Assembly (NCBI GenBank): GCA_024760905.1
Contig: CM045750.1
Coordinates: 10,760,419-10,824,418, forward strand
Reading direction: 5' to 3'
DNA length: 64,000 bases
From: Plotosus lineatus
Lineage: Eukaryota > Chordata > Actinopteri > Siluriformes > Plotosidae
Under the pieces are notes generated by a model that worked only from the letters and a program-made list of their open reading frames with translations, was not told where the DNA came from and did no database searches. This document shows positions 35,962-47,235 of this stretch, piece after piece. The position numbers and the translations under genes were made by a program. Position 1 is the stretch's first letter. Each line of letters opens with the position of its first letter.

Positions 35962-36125
35962 GCAAATAATCGAGTGGGCAGCATGGTTGCATAGTGGTTA
36001 CCCCTTCCGTCTCACAGCACCGAGTTCAATTCCTAGGTTCGAGTATTACTGTCTGGAGGTTGCTGTTCCAAATTGCCCCTAGGTTTGAGTGTGAATGGTT
36101 GTGGGTTTGTGTGACATGCGTTGCT
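35962..36125 (+). mobile_element. SINE S1 head fragment
   Basis: GGGCAGCATGGTTGCATAGT, GCACCGAGTTCAATTCC and CCAAATTGCCCCTAGG. It passes directly into an inverted T1 element. Confidence 0.6.
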
Positions 36126-36129
36126 CATG

Positions 36130-36458
36130 TGAGCTGTTCAGGAGAAAAAAAAATCCAAAAACAAACAAAAAACAACCCACCAAAACTACTTACATTTTAT
36201 GTGAGGTGCGCATCTGAGTGTGTGCACGTGCATCATATGTGTGTGTATTTATATTTTATTTACATCTTGTGCATTATTTTTGAATGTTTGTTATTGTAAG
36301 CATTTATAGCGTTAAATATGTATTTACTGATATTACATATGCATTAACATGTACATATACGTCAGTCAGGGGAGGAGTTCGGTCCTACTTCGCGGAAATC
36401 GGTAGTCAAGCCGGGGTCCGCGGTCCCCATTAACCGCGGAAAGTGAGGGATCCCTGTA
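36130..36458 (-). mobile_element. Pogo/Tigger-like MITE (family T1), one end
   Basis: Ends GGAAAGTGAGGGATCCCTG then TA, the reverse complement of the T1 start. The interior TTTATTTACATCTTGTGCAT matches the other copies. The far end is missing at the S1 junction. Confidence 0.75.
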
Positions 36459-36559
36459 TTTACGCTGGTTTGTTAGGACACAGACTATGTATATTGACTG
36501 ACAAATTCAGTGTTTAAATTCATAGGTGTTGTGTGCTTTATTTTTTCAGGTTTTCAGAT

Positions 36560-36875
36560 GTTTGAAGTCATCCAGTGACTCAGCTGTCCAGGAATTAAGA
36601 GGAAGTTCAGAACAGAAACGTGCTTCGATGTAAGAAGCTGCAGGTCCATTTTTGGCTTTGGAGGGAAGCATTATTGTTTTAAATCTAATTCGCGCAGCTA
36701 CAGGAAGCCAATGGAGAGCAGTGGAGTGATGTTTTCAACCATCCCAAATTTTCCCACAAGTCATGCATTTGCATTCTAGATCAGTTGCAGAGGTTGAACA
36801 GCACTTAAAGGTACACCAGCCAGGAGTGAGTTGCAGCAGCCTAGTGTTGAGATGACAAGATACTGAGTACCAATA
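36560..36875 (+). mobile_element. Relic of a dispersed fish repeat (LINE-like 3' region)
   Basis: AGCTACAGGAAGCCAATGGA, TCTAGATCAGTTGCAGAGGT and GTGAGTTGCAGCAGCCTAGT are phrases I remember from a widely dispersed fish repeat. Class uncertain. Confidence 0.4.
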
Positions 36876-37121
36876 TACTTGAGTCCTCTGATGAAATATA
36901 GCACTGCTAGTACACATCTATTGATCCCTGATTCTATTGATTGTACTATTAATCATCTACTACTGCATTCAGGGAGTACACTACCTTCGCCCAGTGTCAG
37001 CTGAGATCAGAACCAGACTCCAAATGAGCCTAGTACGGTCTAGTATTTCCGTAAATGAGTGAGAGAGTGAGTAGTTATAAGTAGTAAACCCATAAGTGAG
37101 GTATCATGGTTGCGTACTTAC

Positions 37122-37209
37122 CTACAGCACAGATGAAAAGTTCTCTCTGGTCTCCCTTCAGACTCTGATTTTATATGAACTATCTCACACATTGGCATTC
37201 CATTTGAAT
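37122..37209 (-). CDS. tiam1: tiam1 exon: PH domain
   Basis: Encodes NSNGMPMCEIVHIKSESEGR followed by PERTFHLCC, strands of the PH domain, with a split serine codon at the 3' end. Acceptor TTTATTAAG, donor TGTAG/GTAAGT. The 5.2-kb intron that follows holds hAT, LINE, Tc1 and SINE insertions. Confidence 0.94.
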
Positions 37210-37507
37210 CTTAATAAAGAGAGAAAAATTTACATTTGTTTACTGAATTTAATACTTAAAGTATTTTAAATTCAGAAAACCTCATGTAAGTCACGGGACA
37301 AGAGTTATTCATATAAAAAAAGACATCTGTATGAAAGTAAGAGAATTTGTAGCCAATGGAGTGAGTAGCCTGAAATATATTAAAGTTGATAGACTCCTGA
37401 AATTCAGTGCAGCAAGTTAATAGTTAATATTTAGGGTAAAGGGCCAGAATGTTCCAGTTTACTGAGAAACATACAGTGCAACCTGTCAAGACCTTGAAAA
37501 ACTGAAA

Positions 37508-38482
37508 TACAGTAAAATGCTTAAGCTCACGAACTTTTTGCCTCAAGCACATTAAATTCGCGAGCATATAGTCTCTGCTGACGAACTAGTTTTCGGCGGA
37601 CGAACCAAACCACGCGGTCGAACAGCGCCACGGTGGCGGCCACGAGAAGCTAACGCACGCTCATGTGTAGAATCCCCAGAAAGTTGAAGAAACATCACTG
37701 TTTTTTTTTTTGTTTGTTTGTTTGTTTGTTTTCCCATTATTGATTTTTTTTTCTTTTTTTTCATCTTAAGGCTGCACTTGTGAGCAGATGTGGAAGTTGA
37801 AGCCACCTTCAAGTATATCAAAAACATTTGGACAAAGTATAGGTTTGTGCTTTTGCGAGCCAACTGCGCCTCTCAGTGGATCTGGAGCGCATTTTCTCTG
37901 CTGCTTCCTCCCACATTCAGGGTCACTGCTCAGTGAAGATACAATCATTGTGGGCAGAATTGATTTTAACCCGCAAAGAATAATTCACTGAGAACTGTAC
38001 TAGCATTTGAAAACACAGCGCAAAGCATTTAAAGCGTTTAATCTGTGCCACTCTGCGTGCGAGACTGGAATGAGCCGCTTGACTGAGATGGTTCCTTATG
38101 AAGGATTGAAGGATGCTGTCGCCAACTCGTGGTTGTCTACATGAACGTCGTTTTATTATCATGTGTACAGTATAAAACTATCCTATGAAAATATCTGGTT
38201 TGTGGCACTGAGGTCAATGTAATCTGGCTCTTCGGAGAGGCAATAAAATAGTAGATTACTTCCTTGAAATAAAAGTCCCTCTTATTATGGCACTGAGAAC
38301 GCTCGTTATTTATTTATTGTAGTTTTAAGGCTTATTTAGTAGAAAATTATGTTTTATGGGGACCTGGGAACGGATTATTCTCATTTTAATGGTTTCTTAT
38401 GGGAAATAAATGTTCGGAAGACGAACTTTTCGCCTCACACACACTTTCTGGGAACCAATTATGTTCGTGAGCAGAGGTATCA
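37508..38482 (+). mobile_element. Pogo/Tigger-like element (family T5), probable
   Basis: Starts TACAGTAAAATGCTTAAGCT then CACGAACTTTTTGCCTCAAG. It ends GACGAACTTTTCGCCTCACA ... TATGTTCGTGAGCAGAGGTA, so the CGAACTTTTxGCCTCA motif recurs near both ends. No intact transposase. Confidence 0.5.
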
Positions 38483-38917
38483 CATGGTTATATTTAGCAT
38501 CTATTTCAAAGTAGAATGAAAGGGAAGTGTCTCTCCTTTTACAATGAAAATATGTATATTTTCATCTTCATGTAGTTTTTACTTACATCTACAATGCTGC
38601 AGTATGCTAAAATGCATTTGATCGTTTTCATTAGACTGTGAAAAAAGGCTACAGGTTGTAGTTCACGCTCATGAAAGTGCAAAATCGTGACAGTAAGGCA
38701 TAGACATATCAGTTCCAAGAAATCAAGATAATAGCAATAACAACAACAAAACATTTGTACATAATACATTACATTTACACACACCAGACAAGCGTCTGCT
38801 TGTATAAAGCTCAAAGCATTTTCAGTAAAGATTCAACTGTCAGAAAACTGCTTTTCATCTCTCAAGTATCAACCCTGCTTTCAAAAAGGGAAGTAAAAAT
38901 GAAATGAAAGAACTCAC

Positions 38918-39014
38918 TGGTAGTGTTGCGAACTTGGAGAGCATCTGAAGGAATCATGTGCCGGAAACGAAATGGATCTCTCTCATCATAAACAAAGCTT
39001 CTGTGAGATGTTCC
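38918..39014 (-). CDS. tiam1: tiam1 exon: PH domain
   Basis: Encodes SHRSFVYDERDPFRFRHMIP then SDALQVRNTT, the FRFRHMIP core being near-invariant in TIAM proteins. Acceptor TTTAAG, donor ACCA/GTGAGT, phase 0 in and 1 out. Confidence 0.95.
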
Positions 39015-39019
39015 CTTAA

Positions 39020-39840
39020 ATAAATACATGTATAATATTAACTACTGATGAAAGACTGGACTGGCAGAACAAATCATGGATTCACAAAGAAAGTACAAAA
39101 CAACATATTAGGTATTAATGCATCAGATGTTTGCCACATTTTTTTAAGTTAGATTGAAGGCTCAATGCAGAATTATTGGCACCTGTCAAGAAAACAAGTT
39201 AAAAGTATTGATACAAAATAAACTTGACACACAGTCGTACCATTTCTATTTCCATTTTTACACTAAATTAGAGATAGTCTGTTTTTCTTTTAAAATTAAA
39301 AAATATGTATTTTATTATACTATATTAAATAGGGTCGCTGTATTTAGTGCTGGAAATGAAATATCACCCCACATTGTGCAATTATATATATATATACACA
39401 CCACATGTTTCCTTAATTTTATAAGTTAAAATTCAGCCCTGATTTGTAACTAACAGTAACTTTAACCCTAGAAGTGCCCAATGTTCAAAAGCTCAAAGTG
39501 CCATGCAACTTTTAGTGAAATTAGCTCCCTACTTTGATATTGAATGAATACCTTGAAACTGCAGAAACTAACAAATAAATAGCATTATATAACCTTATAT
39601 GCTATATGAAGATTATATAGAGGCCTTTCCAACAAAATTTGAAAAGAAAAACGTAAAGCCGATTTTTTTCCCCGGCTTTTTTCACAGACAGGGTTAAGGT
39701 CACGTTAAAGAGCTTTTATTCTCTGATATTTTTATTGCAGAAGTACACAAAGAAGCGCAGAACAGTAATCATGTTGTCAGGTCCAGACTTGTACTGGCTC
39801 TGCTGTAATTCACTTAATGTATTATAAATGGGATAAGGGG
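39020..39840. other. tiam1 intron, no repeat recognised
   Basis: Unique-looking AT-rich intron sequence with no additional exon or mobile element that I can support. Confidence 0.4.
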
Positions 39841-39857
39841 ACAACCAGTGCACTCAC

Positions 39858-39916
39858 AATTTTCTTCTTGTGCTTGGAGCAATCTTTGAACACAAAGACG
39901 ATAGCAGTCTTGAAAA
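39858..39916 (-). CDS. tiam1: tiam1 exon: PH domain, small
   Basis: A 59-nt exon encoding VFKTAIVFVFKDCSKHKKKI, the PH-domain strand with the basic KHKKK cluster that in this family contributes to the phosphoinositide-binding face. Acceptor TCTTTAAG, donor AATT/GTGAGTG. It is short but lies in the right order and phase. Confidence 0.93.
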
Positions 39917-40234
39917 CTTAAAGAGACAAGGAGACAGAAAGGCAGACATTAGAGCCAAGAATTCAAAAAGCATGTCAGAATTCAATAGACTTCTTCAGCA
40001 GAGATGGATGAATAAATGGCGATTGGTGCTGTGTCCCCCTGCCCGTCCATAATTTAACTTTTGCATTTAATGGAGAAATCTTTCTCCAAATGTTTTCCCA
40101 GGATATTGGGTAAAATTTTTGGACAAGTCAATTTTAATATCATATGGCTATTTATGTTTCTTCTTTTAAAGTTTACTTACGTGCAAAAGTCCTTAAAGAC
40201 TAATGAAAGAAGTATTAACATAAAAATATTGCAC

Positions 40235-40450
40235 AACTCCCACGTCTCTCACTGTCTATGGGGAGCGGCATGTAAAAACCATTGCTGGCTTTCGTCTAGA
40301 GTAGACTGCATAGTCGGAGCGTTTTCTGCCCTGTGATGGCCTACCAAGCCATCGAGGGAGTATTCTGCCCTCGCCCAGAGTCGACTGAGATGGGCGCCAG
40401 CCTCTCCGCGACCCTAATTAGGATTAAGCAGTTCAGAAAATTAAAACGGA
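40235..40450 (+). mobile_element. SINE family S2b, 5'-truncated
   Basis: S2 body (CGTCTCTCACTGTCTATGGG, AACCATTGCTGGCTTTCGTC) joins at GTTTTCTGCCCTGTGATGGC to the S1 tail (GATGGGCGCCAGCCTCTCCG, AATTAGGATTAAGCAG). Confidence 0.7.
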
Positions 40451-41361
40451 TGAACATCGCACCACTCTACTTAATTACCCCTATGTTTTGGAAATAGTTG
40501 TCCTTCTTCCAAACTCCTGTTACACGTGAACATGTGTATATTTTCACCATCTGGTGGTTTACTTACATTTTTAAATTGCAAATCTGCTAAAATCTGTTTA
40601 AAAGTATACATTCGCCCTTTTAAAAAGGCTACTGTACAATGAATTGTGTGAATAGGACATGAACCCATTATTTTATATAAGGCAAGATAACAGCAAAAAT
40701 AACAGTATACAGATATTAAACCAACAAACAAGATACAAACCAGTGAACCTCTGTATAAAATAAAAGTAGGCACATCAACAAATCATACATGCTTCCCTTC
40801 ACGTACATCAAACAGGTCTGTCCATCCATATGAATGAAGAGAATATCACACCATGTACATATATGTAATTTGGTTCTGTATTGGATAAGGATATTGTGCA
40901 GAACATGCAAACTCCACACTGAAATGCCTGTGCCTTGAACTCAGGACCTTCTTACCATGGGGTGGGTATGCTATCACTATGCAATTGTGCCACAACTACT
41001 CAAATTGTGGTTACATAAGTGTAAAAGACATAATGCAGTTGCTTGACTCTTCAGCAATCAGTAAACATAGTATAGAGAAAGAAAGTACAAGAAGAGAAAC
41101 ATAGGTTGTTGGGATTGTTATTTAAAAGTTAATCATTTCTTTCTGGTCTGTTTCAACTTTTACACAAATAAATTTCCTGAAAGAAATATTTGCTTTTACT
41201 CTCTCTGATGGATATTTTACACAACACTGGCCACAGCATGGTAAGTGCACATGAGGTAATGAATAAGAGAAATGATGCTATTCCAGGAAGAAATGTACTA
41301 TGTTTTTCCATTTCCCTTTCAAAACACATACAGATATCAAGATACATAAATGCACACTTAC

Positions 41362-41470
41362 CAAAAGCAGCAAGCTCTGGGTCTTTCTTTCCCTTCATCA
41401 AAGATGATGGAGGATTAATCCAAACCACAGTGGTATGCAGTAATAGGTCACCCATAGACAAATCAGCCAC
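41362..41470 (-). CDS. tiam1: tiam1 exon: DH-PH junction
   Basis: Encodes VADLSMGDLLLHTTVVWINP then SSLMKGKKDPELAAF, the first PH strands, packed against the DH domain in known TIAM1 structures. Acceptor TTCGCCAG, donor TTTTG/GTAAGTG. Confidence 0.95.
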
Positions 41471-41599
41471 CTGGCGAACATTGGAGAAAAAAAAAACAAC
41501 AAAACAACTGAGGCTAAAGTGAAAGAGCTTACCTACATTACACACATTTATAAATAGAAAATTATTTTGTATTTGTTTCAGCCAAGAAATTATTCATCT

Positions 41600-41935
41600 A
41601 TTTGTTTGCTGAGCTACTTTTCCATCCAGGGTCACATGGAAGCTGTAGCCTATCTCTGCCCACTCTGGGTACATTCTGATCAACTCGCCAAGCCACCACA
41701 GGGCAAGACACACAAGCATTCACACTCAAGCCTGGAGGCAATTTGGAACAGCCAGTAGCCTAATGTACATGTCTTTAGACTATGAGAGAAAACGAGTGCC
41801 CAGAGGAAATCCTTGCAAGCCCAGGGAGTACATACAAACTCAACACAGAAACCCCTTTTCTGAATCCAAGATTCGAACCCAAGACCTTCTTGCTGTGAGG
41901 CATTCGTGCTAAGCACAGTACCACCATTAAAATAG
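41600..41935 (-). mobile_element. SINE family S1
   Basis: Reverse-oriented, nearly full length: tail-side CTGTAGCCTATCTCTGCCCA, body GGCAATTTGGAACAGCCAGT and TACATGTCTTTAGACTATGA, and head-side CCTTCTTGCTGTGAGGCATT. Confidence 0.7.
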
Positions 41936-41991
41936 AAAAATAAAATAATTTATTCCAAAAATGTGCATAGAAATTCCAGCAGCTACTTTAC

Positions 41992-42110
41992 CTCCTTCTT
42001 GTCTGTACTCTGCTCACTGATGAGTTGGTCAAACACAGCTCCATACTCCTCATGGATCTTCTGCATCTCATTGATATGACTGGCCACTTTATTCATTGCC
42101 TTAATAGCAA
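41992..42110 (-). CDS. tiam1: tiam1 exon: last DH helix
   Basis: Encodes [20 protein letters not shown] then [20 protein letters not shown]. This is the long C-terminal DH helix that continues toward the PH domain and helps contact Rac1. Acceptor ATGTCCAG, donor AAGGAG/GTAAAG. Confidence 0.95.
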
Positions 42111-42699
42111 CTGGACATGAAAAGAAAATACAGTATGTTCAGGCTGCAACAGAATACGTACTGTGCTTATGATGGAACACGACGCATTGCATTGAGAAGT
42201 CAAGTGATTTTGCAAAAGGGACATAAAATATTTTGGATATCGCATGAAAACAAAAAATCATGGAGTTATTCGGATGATTATGATTTTAGTTGTTTGGCTC
42301 TTCAGTACATTGGATTTCGATTTTGGAACGATCAGTGATAAACCATGAGTTTTGTGTAGGCTGGCAGCTTGAACGGTGATTTCCATTCACTTATTTATCC
42401 GTTGAGCTGCTTACTCCTACTTAGGTTATGACGAAGCTGGATGGATGAGTGTTGCCACCCTTGAACTGAGATATTTATATCTAAATATACTGGCCAAAAG
42501 AAATATAACTGTTCAGTAAACATTTTTGTCCAATTATGTGTATTTGCATAAGTAAATCTGACAAAAGACGGCTACAAATATTTGTGTATAGATGTAGTGG
42601 TTAGTGGAGCCATTTGCCGTTTCAATAAAACCAGAACAAAACATGCTGGGTCCTATTTCAGCCATCTCTGGATGAAGACCAGGTAATCCCTCCAGCTTG

Positions 42700-42880
42700 T
42701 TGGCATATTGCAAGGCCACACACACAGCCATTCTCTTTCACACTCTCACCGAGGGTCAATTTGAAACCGCCAATTTGCTTAATGTGCATGTCTTTGGACT
42801 ACGGGAGGAATCGGGAGTACCTGGAGGAAACCCATCCAAGCAGTTAGAGAACCTGCAAACTCCACACAAAAAAATGTATT
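42700..42880 (-). mobile_element. SINE S1 body fragment
   Basis: GGTCAATTTGAAACCGCCAA, GTGCATGTCTTTGGACTACG, GAGGAAACCCATCCAAGCAG. Head and tail are missing. Confidence 0.6.
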
Positions 42881-42998
42881 TTTAACGCTTACTGAACGAT
42901 CATATACAGGTTCCAGTGTACTTCCCGCCTATTCATGTCAATAGTCTTGATCCCACTTTAAACAATAAAATATAAGGAGAAGTATGTTCTGTATTTAC

Positions 42999-43178
42999 CA
43001 TTGAGATGGTAGTGCTCGTCACTGTCAGGGTCGGTGAGACAATAGAGCTCTCTGAGCAGTAGAGGGTATTTCAGAACCCTCTGGATTGGCTTGATCAGAT
43101 AGGACTCCAGGGTGGATGAGTGTTGCTGCTTTGGGTTCCTCTTGGCAAGGAATGCCTTAAATTCAGGGTCTGTTTTAG
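42999..43178 (-). CDS. tiam1: tiam1 exon: DH core
   Basis: Encodes [20 protein letters not shown], then [20 protein letters not shown] and [37 protein letters not shown] is the conserved region 3 helix of Dbl-family exchange factors, central to Rac binding and nucleotide release. Acceptor AATATAG, donor CAATG/GTAAAT. Phase 1 at both ends. Confidence 0.97.
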
Positions 43179-43284
43179 CTATATTCACCCAGACATAAAT
43201 AAAGGTGGTTGTTAGACTCTTTTGAGGAAATGTTACAGAACCTAGCATTGGAAATACAGTACTGTATATCTTATTGTTTCATTA

Positions 43285-43480
43285 GTTTAACTGCTTAGGG
43301 TTATTGGGAGGCTGGAGCCTAACATAGCTATTACTGAGCAAAGGTGGGGTATACTGTAATCTGAACAGCTTGCCAGTCCATCACAGGGTCCATCATACAA
43401 CCATTTACACTCATACCTGGGGCAATATGGAACAACCAATTAGCCTAATGTGCATTTTATGAATGTCTTTTTACCTGTGT
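43285..43480 (-). mobile_element. SINE S1 tail fragment
   Basis: GGAGGCTGGAGCCTAACATA, GCTTGCCAGTCCATCACAGG and CAATATGGAACAACCAATTA. Confidence 0.6.
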
Positions 43481-43603
43481 TAGTCTTGCACTAGACTGGC
43501 AACCTGCCCAGGGTGCTCCCCACCTCTCAAATTCAGTGGGGATTGGCTCTGGTTTTCCCCTTTGGAGCCAACGTTTTGGAGTGCTCATCATGAACATCCA
43601 AAG

Positions 43604-44622
43604 CAGTGGTTCTTAACCTGGGTTTGATCGAACCCTTGGGGTTTGGTGAGCCAGTCTCAGGGGTTCGGTGGAGGTCAAGATACACACCCGACTCATATTC
43701 TGTCAATTTGTCAATGTCAATCATAAACGTCAATTTTATACAATTTGTTATGACATATCTTTGCGAACAGTCCTTTTTGAGGATGTTGGACATAAAAATA
43801 AAGTAAGGGAACAGACTTTGCTGTGAAAATGACATGAGAGTGGCACTTTCCAAGGTGAATCCATGCATTTCTGAACTGGTCTCTCAAAGGCAACAGCAGA
43901 AGTCACACTGATTTGCAGTAAATATTCATTATTATTGTAGCCACCACCAACTGTGGGGCCGGTGGTGTAGTGGTTAGAGTGCTGGGCTCATGATCGGGAG
44001 GTTGTGAGTTCGAATCCCACTGAGACCCCCACTGTGCTAAGACCCCTGGGCAAGCTCTCAACCACAAGTGTGCCTCTGTTCACCCAGCAAATGGGTACCA
44101 GTAAAAATATACTGGGAAGGTAACCTGCGATGGACAAGGAGTAGTTGAGCTCCTGGTCGCTTCACGCTACGGAAACCGGGGCTAAGCACCGGCCTGATGA
44201 GTCACTAGGCTCGGGTGTAAAAACCCAACAGACTTAAAAAAAAAAAAAATTATTGTAGCCTGATGGAAATTCGGTGATGGGTGTGTGTTGAAATGTTAAA
44301 AATAATAAATAATATAAATACAATAAGTTCATTATTGGAATCATGAGGTTAAAAATTAGAACCATTTCAGTGTGGTAAGATTAAATGAGGTCATGTCTTT
44401 GTGAAACGGTTTGTAATTTGTCGAGAGTTCATGCATTGTATTGATTTTGTTCTTTGAACACAGTGATGTTAATGCACGGTTCATTTTGGCGCCCCAGGAA
44501 AACATATACCTTTGTCTTGAATTTGAAAAAAAAACATTTTATTTTTCAATAAAGAAGGGTTCTGTGAATGCACAGATGAAACTGGTGGGGTTCAGCACCG
44601 CCAACAAGGTTAAGAACCACTG
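43604..44622 (+). mobile_element. hAT-like element (family H2), SINE nested
   Basis: CAGTGGTTCTTAACCTGGGT at the left and AAGGTTAAGAACCACTG at the right are inverted ends typical of Charlie-type hAT elements. Flanks ATCCAAAG (43596-43603) and ATCAAAAG (44623-44630) match at 7 of 8 positions. A complete S3 SINE sits inside. No transposase. Confidence 0.85.
43943..44247 (+). mobile_element. SINE family S3, complete, 12-bp target duplication
   Basis: Head GGGGCCGGTGGTGTAGTGGT, box B GTGAGTTCGAATCCC, 3' end AAAACCCAACAGACTT plus A-run. ATTATTGTAGCC lies exactly at 43931-43942 and 44248-44259. Insertion postdates the host hAT element. Confidence 0.88.
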
Positions 44623-44664
44623 ATCAAAAGTGTTCAAGTGTATTTTCATTAGTTTCTTTGCTGA

Positions 44665-44960
44665 TTAACCTAATCATACCAGAGTAGTGGGGAAGGCTAG
44701 AGCCTATATTAGCTACAAAGGCAGAGTACACCCTGAATAACTCACCGGTCCATACAGACAACCATTTACAATCACATTATGGTCAATTTGGAACAGCTAC
44801 TTAGCCTCATGTACATGTCTTTGGACTGTGAGAGAAAACTGTAGTACACAGGAAACCATGCATGGGGAGAAAAATGGTAAGTCTACAGAAGTGCCCATGC
44901 TGAGCCTGGGACTTGAACCGAGAACCAGGTTGATCATAACCACCAATTCCCACTCACGAG
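44665..44960 (-). mobile_element. SINE family S1
   Basis: GGCTAGAGCCTATATTAGCT, ATGTACATGTCTTTGGACTG and GAGCCTGGGACTTGAACCGA (reverse box B). Diverged. Confidence 0.6.
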
Positions 44961-45212
44961 TTGGTTCTCACATCTTTTTGAGCTGATCATGCAACTTCAT
45001 GACAGCAAACCACACACAAATCCATAAATGATTGTATATGCAAATTCCTACAAGTGCATATTTGTCATACTTTTTGATGGGGAAGTAGAAACTGTCAATC
45101 AGAAACCACGACCAGATACTCTCACTTGGCCTTGAGGTCAAGGTTTTAATTAATCTAAGCTTTCTGGTACGGTGATCTACGTACTAAAAGAGAAATGAAG
45201 GTTTGTCTTTAC

Positions 45213-45321
45213 CTTTGCTGAGGACTTTAGGGACTTTTGTATGGCTGGCACAAAAAGCACTGTAGATTTTGAAGCGGTCGGCATAAAAGAGGAAAGAGCC
45301 ACCAAGAGAAAACAAGACTTT
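45213..45321 (-). CDS. tiam1: tiam1 exon: DH domain
   Basis: Encodes KVLFSLGGSFLFYADRFKIY then SAFCASHTKVPKVLSK, ending one base into the alanine codon completed by the next exon. Acceptor CTCCACAG, donor GCAAAG/GTAAAG. Only 112 bp of intron precede it. Confidence 0.96.
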
Positions 45322-45433
45322 CTGTGGAGCAAGAAGAGGAGTGTGTACTTTACGACTGGATGTTCAGTAAAATTATGTCATCTACATACATCAACTATCG
45401 ATTAAATTGGAAATTATGATTTAACAAAGCTAC

Positions 45434-45559
45434 CTTGAACTGATCCACTCTTTCCAGTTTGTCTAAATCGGGAACCAATCGTGTTCCGTCTTCCAGAGTT
45501 TTGAGGAACTCCACTTGAAACACAACCATCTCTAGCAAGTTCCCAAAAAGCACGTCCAG
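45434..45559 (-). CDS. tiam1: tiam1 exon: DH domain
   Basis: Encodes LDVLFGNLLEMVVFQVEFLK, TLEDGTRLVPDLDKLERVDQ and FK, exactly 42 codons in phase 0. Acceptor GTATTTAAAG, donor TTCAAG/GTAGCT. Confidence 0.96.
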
Positions 45560-45822
45560 CTTTAAATACACACGTACAAGGTCAACATATCAACACAGTA
45601 TCGCACCCTCAAATCTTTAGAATCAGACAGAACACTGGGTTTGAAAAATGCTCGACTCTTATTTCTTTATAACCGATTTAAATAAAACCTGCAGTCAGGT
45701 ACATTTTGTCTGCTTTCATATGCAATTGTGTTGCATCCTGTTTTACAGCATTGCTATTCAGATGTCCTTTCATGTTATTAGTCATCACGTCTCAGAAGTG
45801 ACTCAGAATTTGATCCTAGGTT

Positions 45823-45872
45823 AATTTTGTTACCCACCTCATCTTGTAATTTTGTTACCCACCTCATCTTGT
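45823..45872. repeat. 25-bp tandem duplication over a splice donor
   Basis: AATTTTGTTACCCACCTCAT followed by CTTGT occurs twice in direct succession with no mismatch. On the minus strand each copy contains the last exon bases and GTGGGT donor of the preceding tiam1 exon. Confidence 0.95.
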
Positions 45873-45931
45873 GACAGGAAGTTTTCCTTTTGCAGAGGAG
45901 TCAAGTATCTTTCTATCAGAAAATTTAAGTC
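45863..45931 (-). CDS. tiam1: tiam1 exon: DH domain, with duplicated donor
   Basis: A 23-codon exon encoding DLNFLIERYLTPLQKENFLS then QDE. Acceptor TTTTCATAG, donor GATGAG/GTGGGT at 45862-45861. The donor lies in a 25-bp unit that is repeated exactly in tandem (45823-45847 and 45848-45872), so a second identical donor sits 25 bp further into the intron. The upstream donor keeps the frame and is taken as the real one. Confidence 0.94.
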
Positions 45932-46009
45932 CTATGAAAATAAAACAGAAAGAGCGTTTTATCATTAACAGCAGTTCTTAAACTGTAGTGGTGTTTGTGG
46001 ATAGCGGTC

Positions 46010-46225
46010 CGCAGATGCAGCATACAAAGTAAACTGTGATTGGCATAGCAAGAAAGTCATAGGTTCAAATCCTGGCTCGGGCATTTCTGTGTTCTCCCTG
46101 TGCTCACATGGGTTCCTTCAAGTATTCTGGTTTCCTCCCACAGCCCAAAGCCATTCACTTTCGAATAATCAATCTGTTTCAAATTGCCCCAGGTGTGTGT
46201 AAATGGTTCTGAATATTGGCCCTGT
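46010..46225 (+). mobile_element. SINE S1 body fragment
   Basis: TAGGTTCAAATCCTGGCTCG, TTCTCCCTGTGCTCACATGG and TTCAAATTGCCCCAGGTGTG. Confidence 0.6.
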
Positions 46226-46575
46226 GATGGTTCATCAGTTCATTTTCTGTACCCGCTTAATCCTGATTTGGGTCGCGGGGAGGCTGATGCCCATCCCATC
46301 CAACTTCGGGCGAGGGCAGAGTACACCCTGGACAGCTCGCCAGGTCATCGCAGGGCAGAAACACGCTGACAGCTTTGCAGCTACTCTTGTCGAAAGTCAG
46401 CAATGGTTCTTTTACATGCGTCACATCATAGACAGTGGGAGACATGGCCGGCCTTTGATAACCCAGTTAGCTCCACTGGGGGGGGACAGTGACAACCTTG
46501 TGGAGAGTGGGACTCAAACCCCCAACCTTTGGATCAGCGATCCAGCGCCCTATACCACTAGATCACGCCCTGTGA
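46226..46575 (-). mobile_element. SINE family S2b
   Basis: The minus strand carries the S2 head (box B region GGGGGTTTGAGTCCCACTCT), body, and the shared junction (+ strand: CAGGTCATCGCAGGGCAGAA then ACACGCTGACAGC) into the S1 tail CTTAATCCTGATTTGGGTCG. Confidence 0.75.
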
Positions 46576-46694
46576 TGGTCTGGTGGGTAAATGAGTTATT
46601 CATCAGTCATTTCCAGAACTGATTCAGTAAATTTATGTATCTAAAATATACAAAAGACAAACTTCAACAGTGCAATCCGTTAGGTTTCTGTAAT

Positions 46695-46904
46695 AATAAG
46701 GGTGGCCGGTTGCTTAGTGGTTAGCATGTCCACCTTACAGAAAAAGGTCTTGGGTTCCAGTCCCAGGCTTGGCTGAGGTGTCTTGGTATAGGGTTTACAT
46801 GTTCTCCCTATGCTTGCGTGAGTGTCCTCTGGGTAGTTCATTTTCTTCCCACAGTCCAAAGACATGCACATTAGGCTAATTAGTTGTTCCAAATTGCCCC
46901 TACA
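46695..46904 (+). mobile_element. SINE S1 partial
   Basis: Head GGTTGCTTAGTGGTTAGCAT, TTCCCACAGTCCAAAGACAT, TTAGTTGTTCCAAATTGCCC. It is cut by the next SINE. Confidence 0.65.
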
Positions 46905-47235
46905 GTGGTGGCCTGGTGGTAATGTCGACTGGATCACTGATCTTAAGGTTGGGGGTTCAAGCCAAATTCTCCACGGGTTGTCACTGTCCCCCCCAATACA
47001 GCTAACTGGGTTATCAAAGGCCGGCCATGTCTTCCACTGTCTATGGTGTGAGGCTGTAAAAAAAATCATTGCAGACTTTTGACAAGGAGCACGTAGCTGC
47101 AAAGCCGTTGACTTATTTCTGCCCTGCAATGGCCTGGTGAGCTGTCCAGGGTGTACTCTGCCCTCGTCTGAGTCGGCTGGGATAGGCGTCAGCCTCCCCG
47201 TGACCCTAATTAGGATTAAGTGGTTACAGAAAATG
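46905..47235 (+). mobile_element. SINE family S2b
   Basis: Head CAGTGGTGGCCTGGTGGTAA, body ACTGGGTTATCAAAGGCCGG, junction TATTTCTGCCCTGCAATGGC, S1 tail CGTGACCCTAATTAGGATTA. It appears to be inserted in the preceding S1 copy, whose sequence resumes after 47245 (TTGCCCCTAGGTGTAAGC). Confidence 0.75.
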
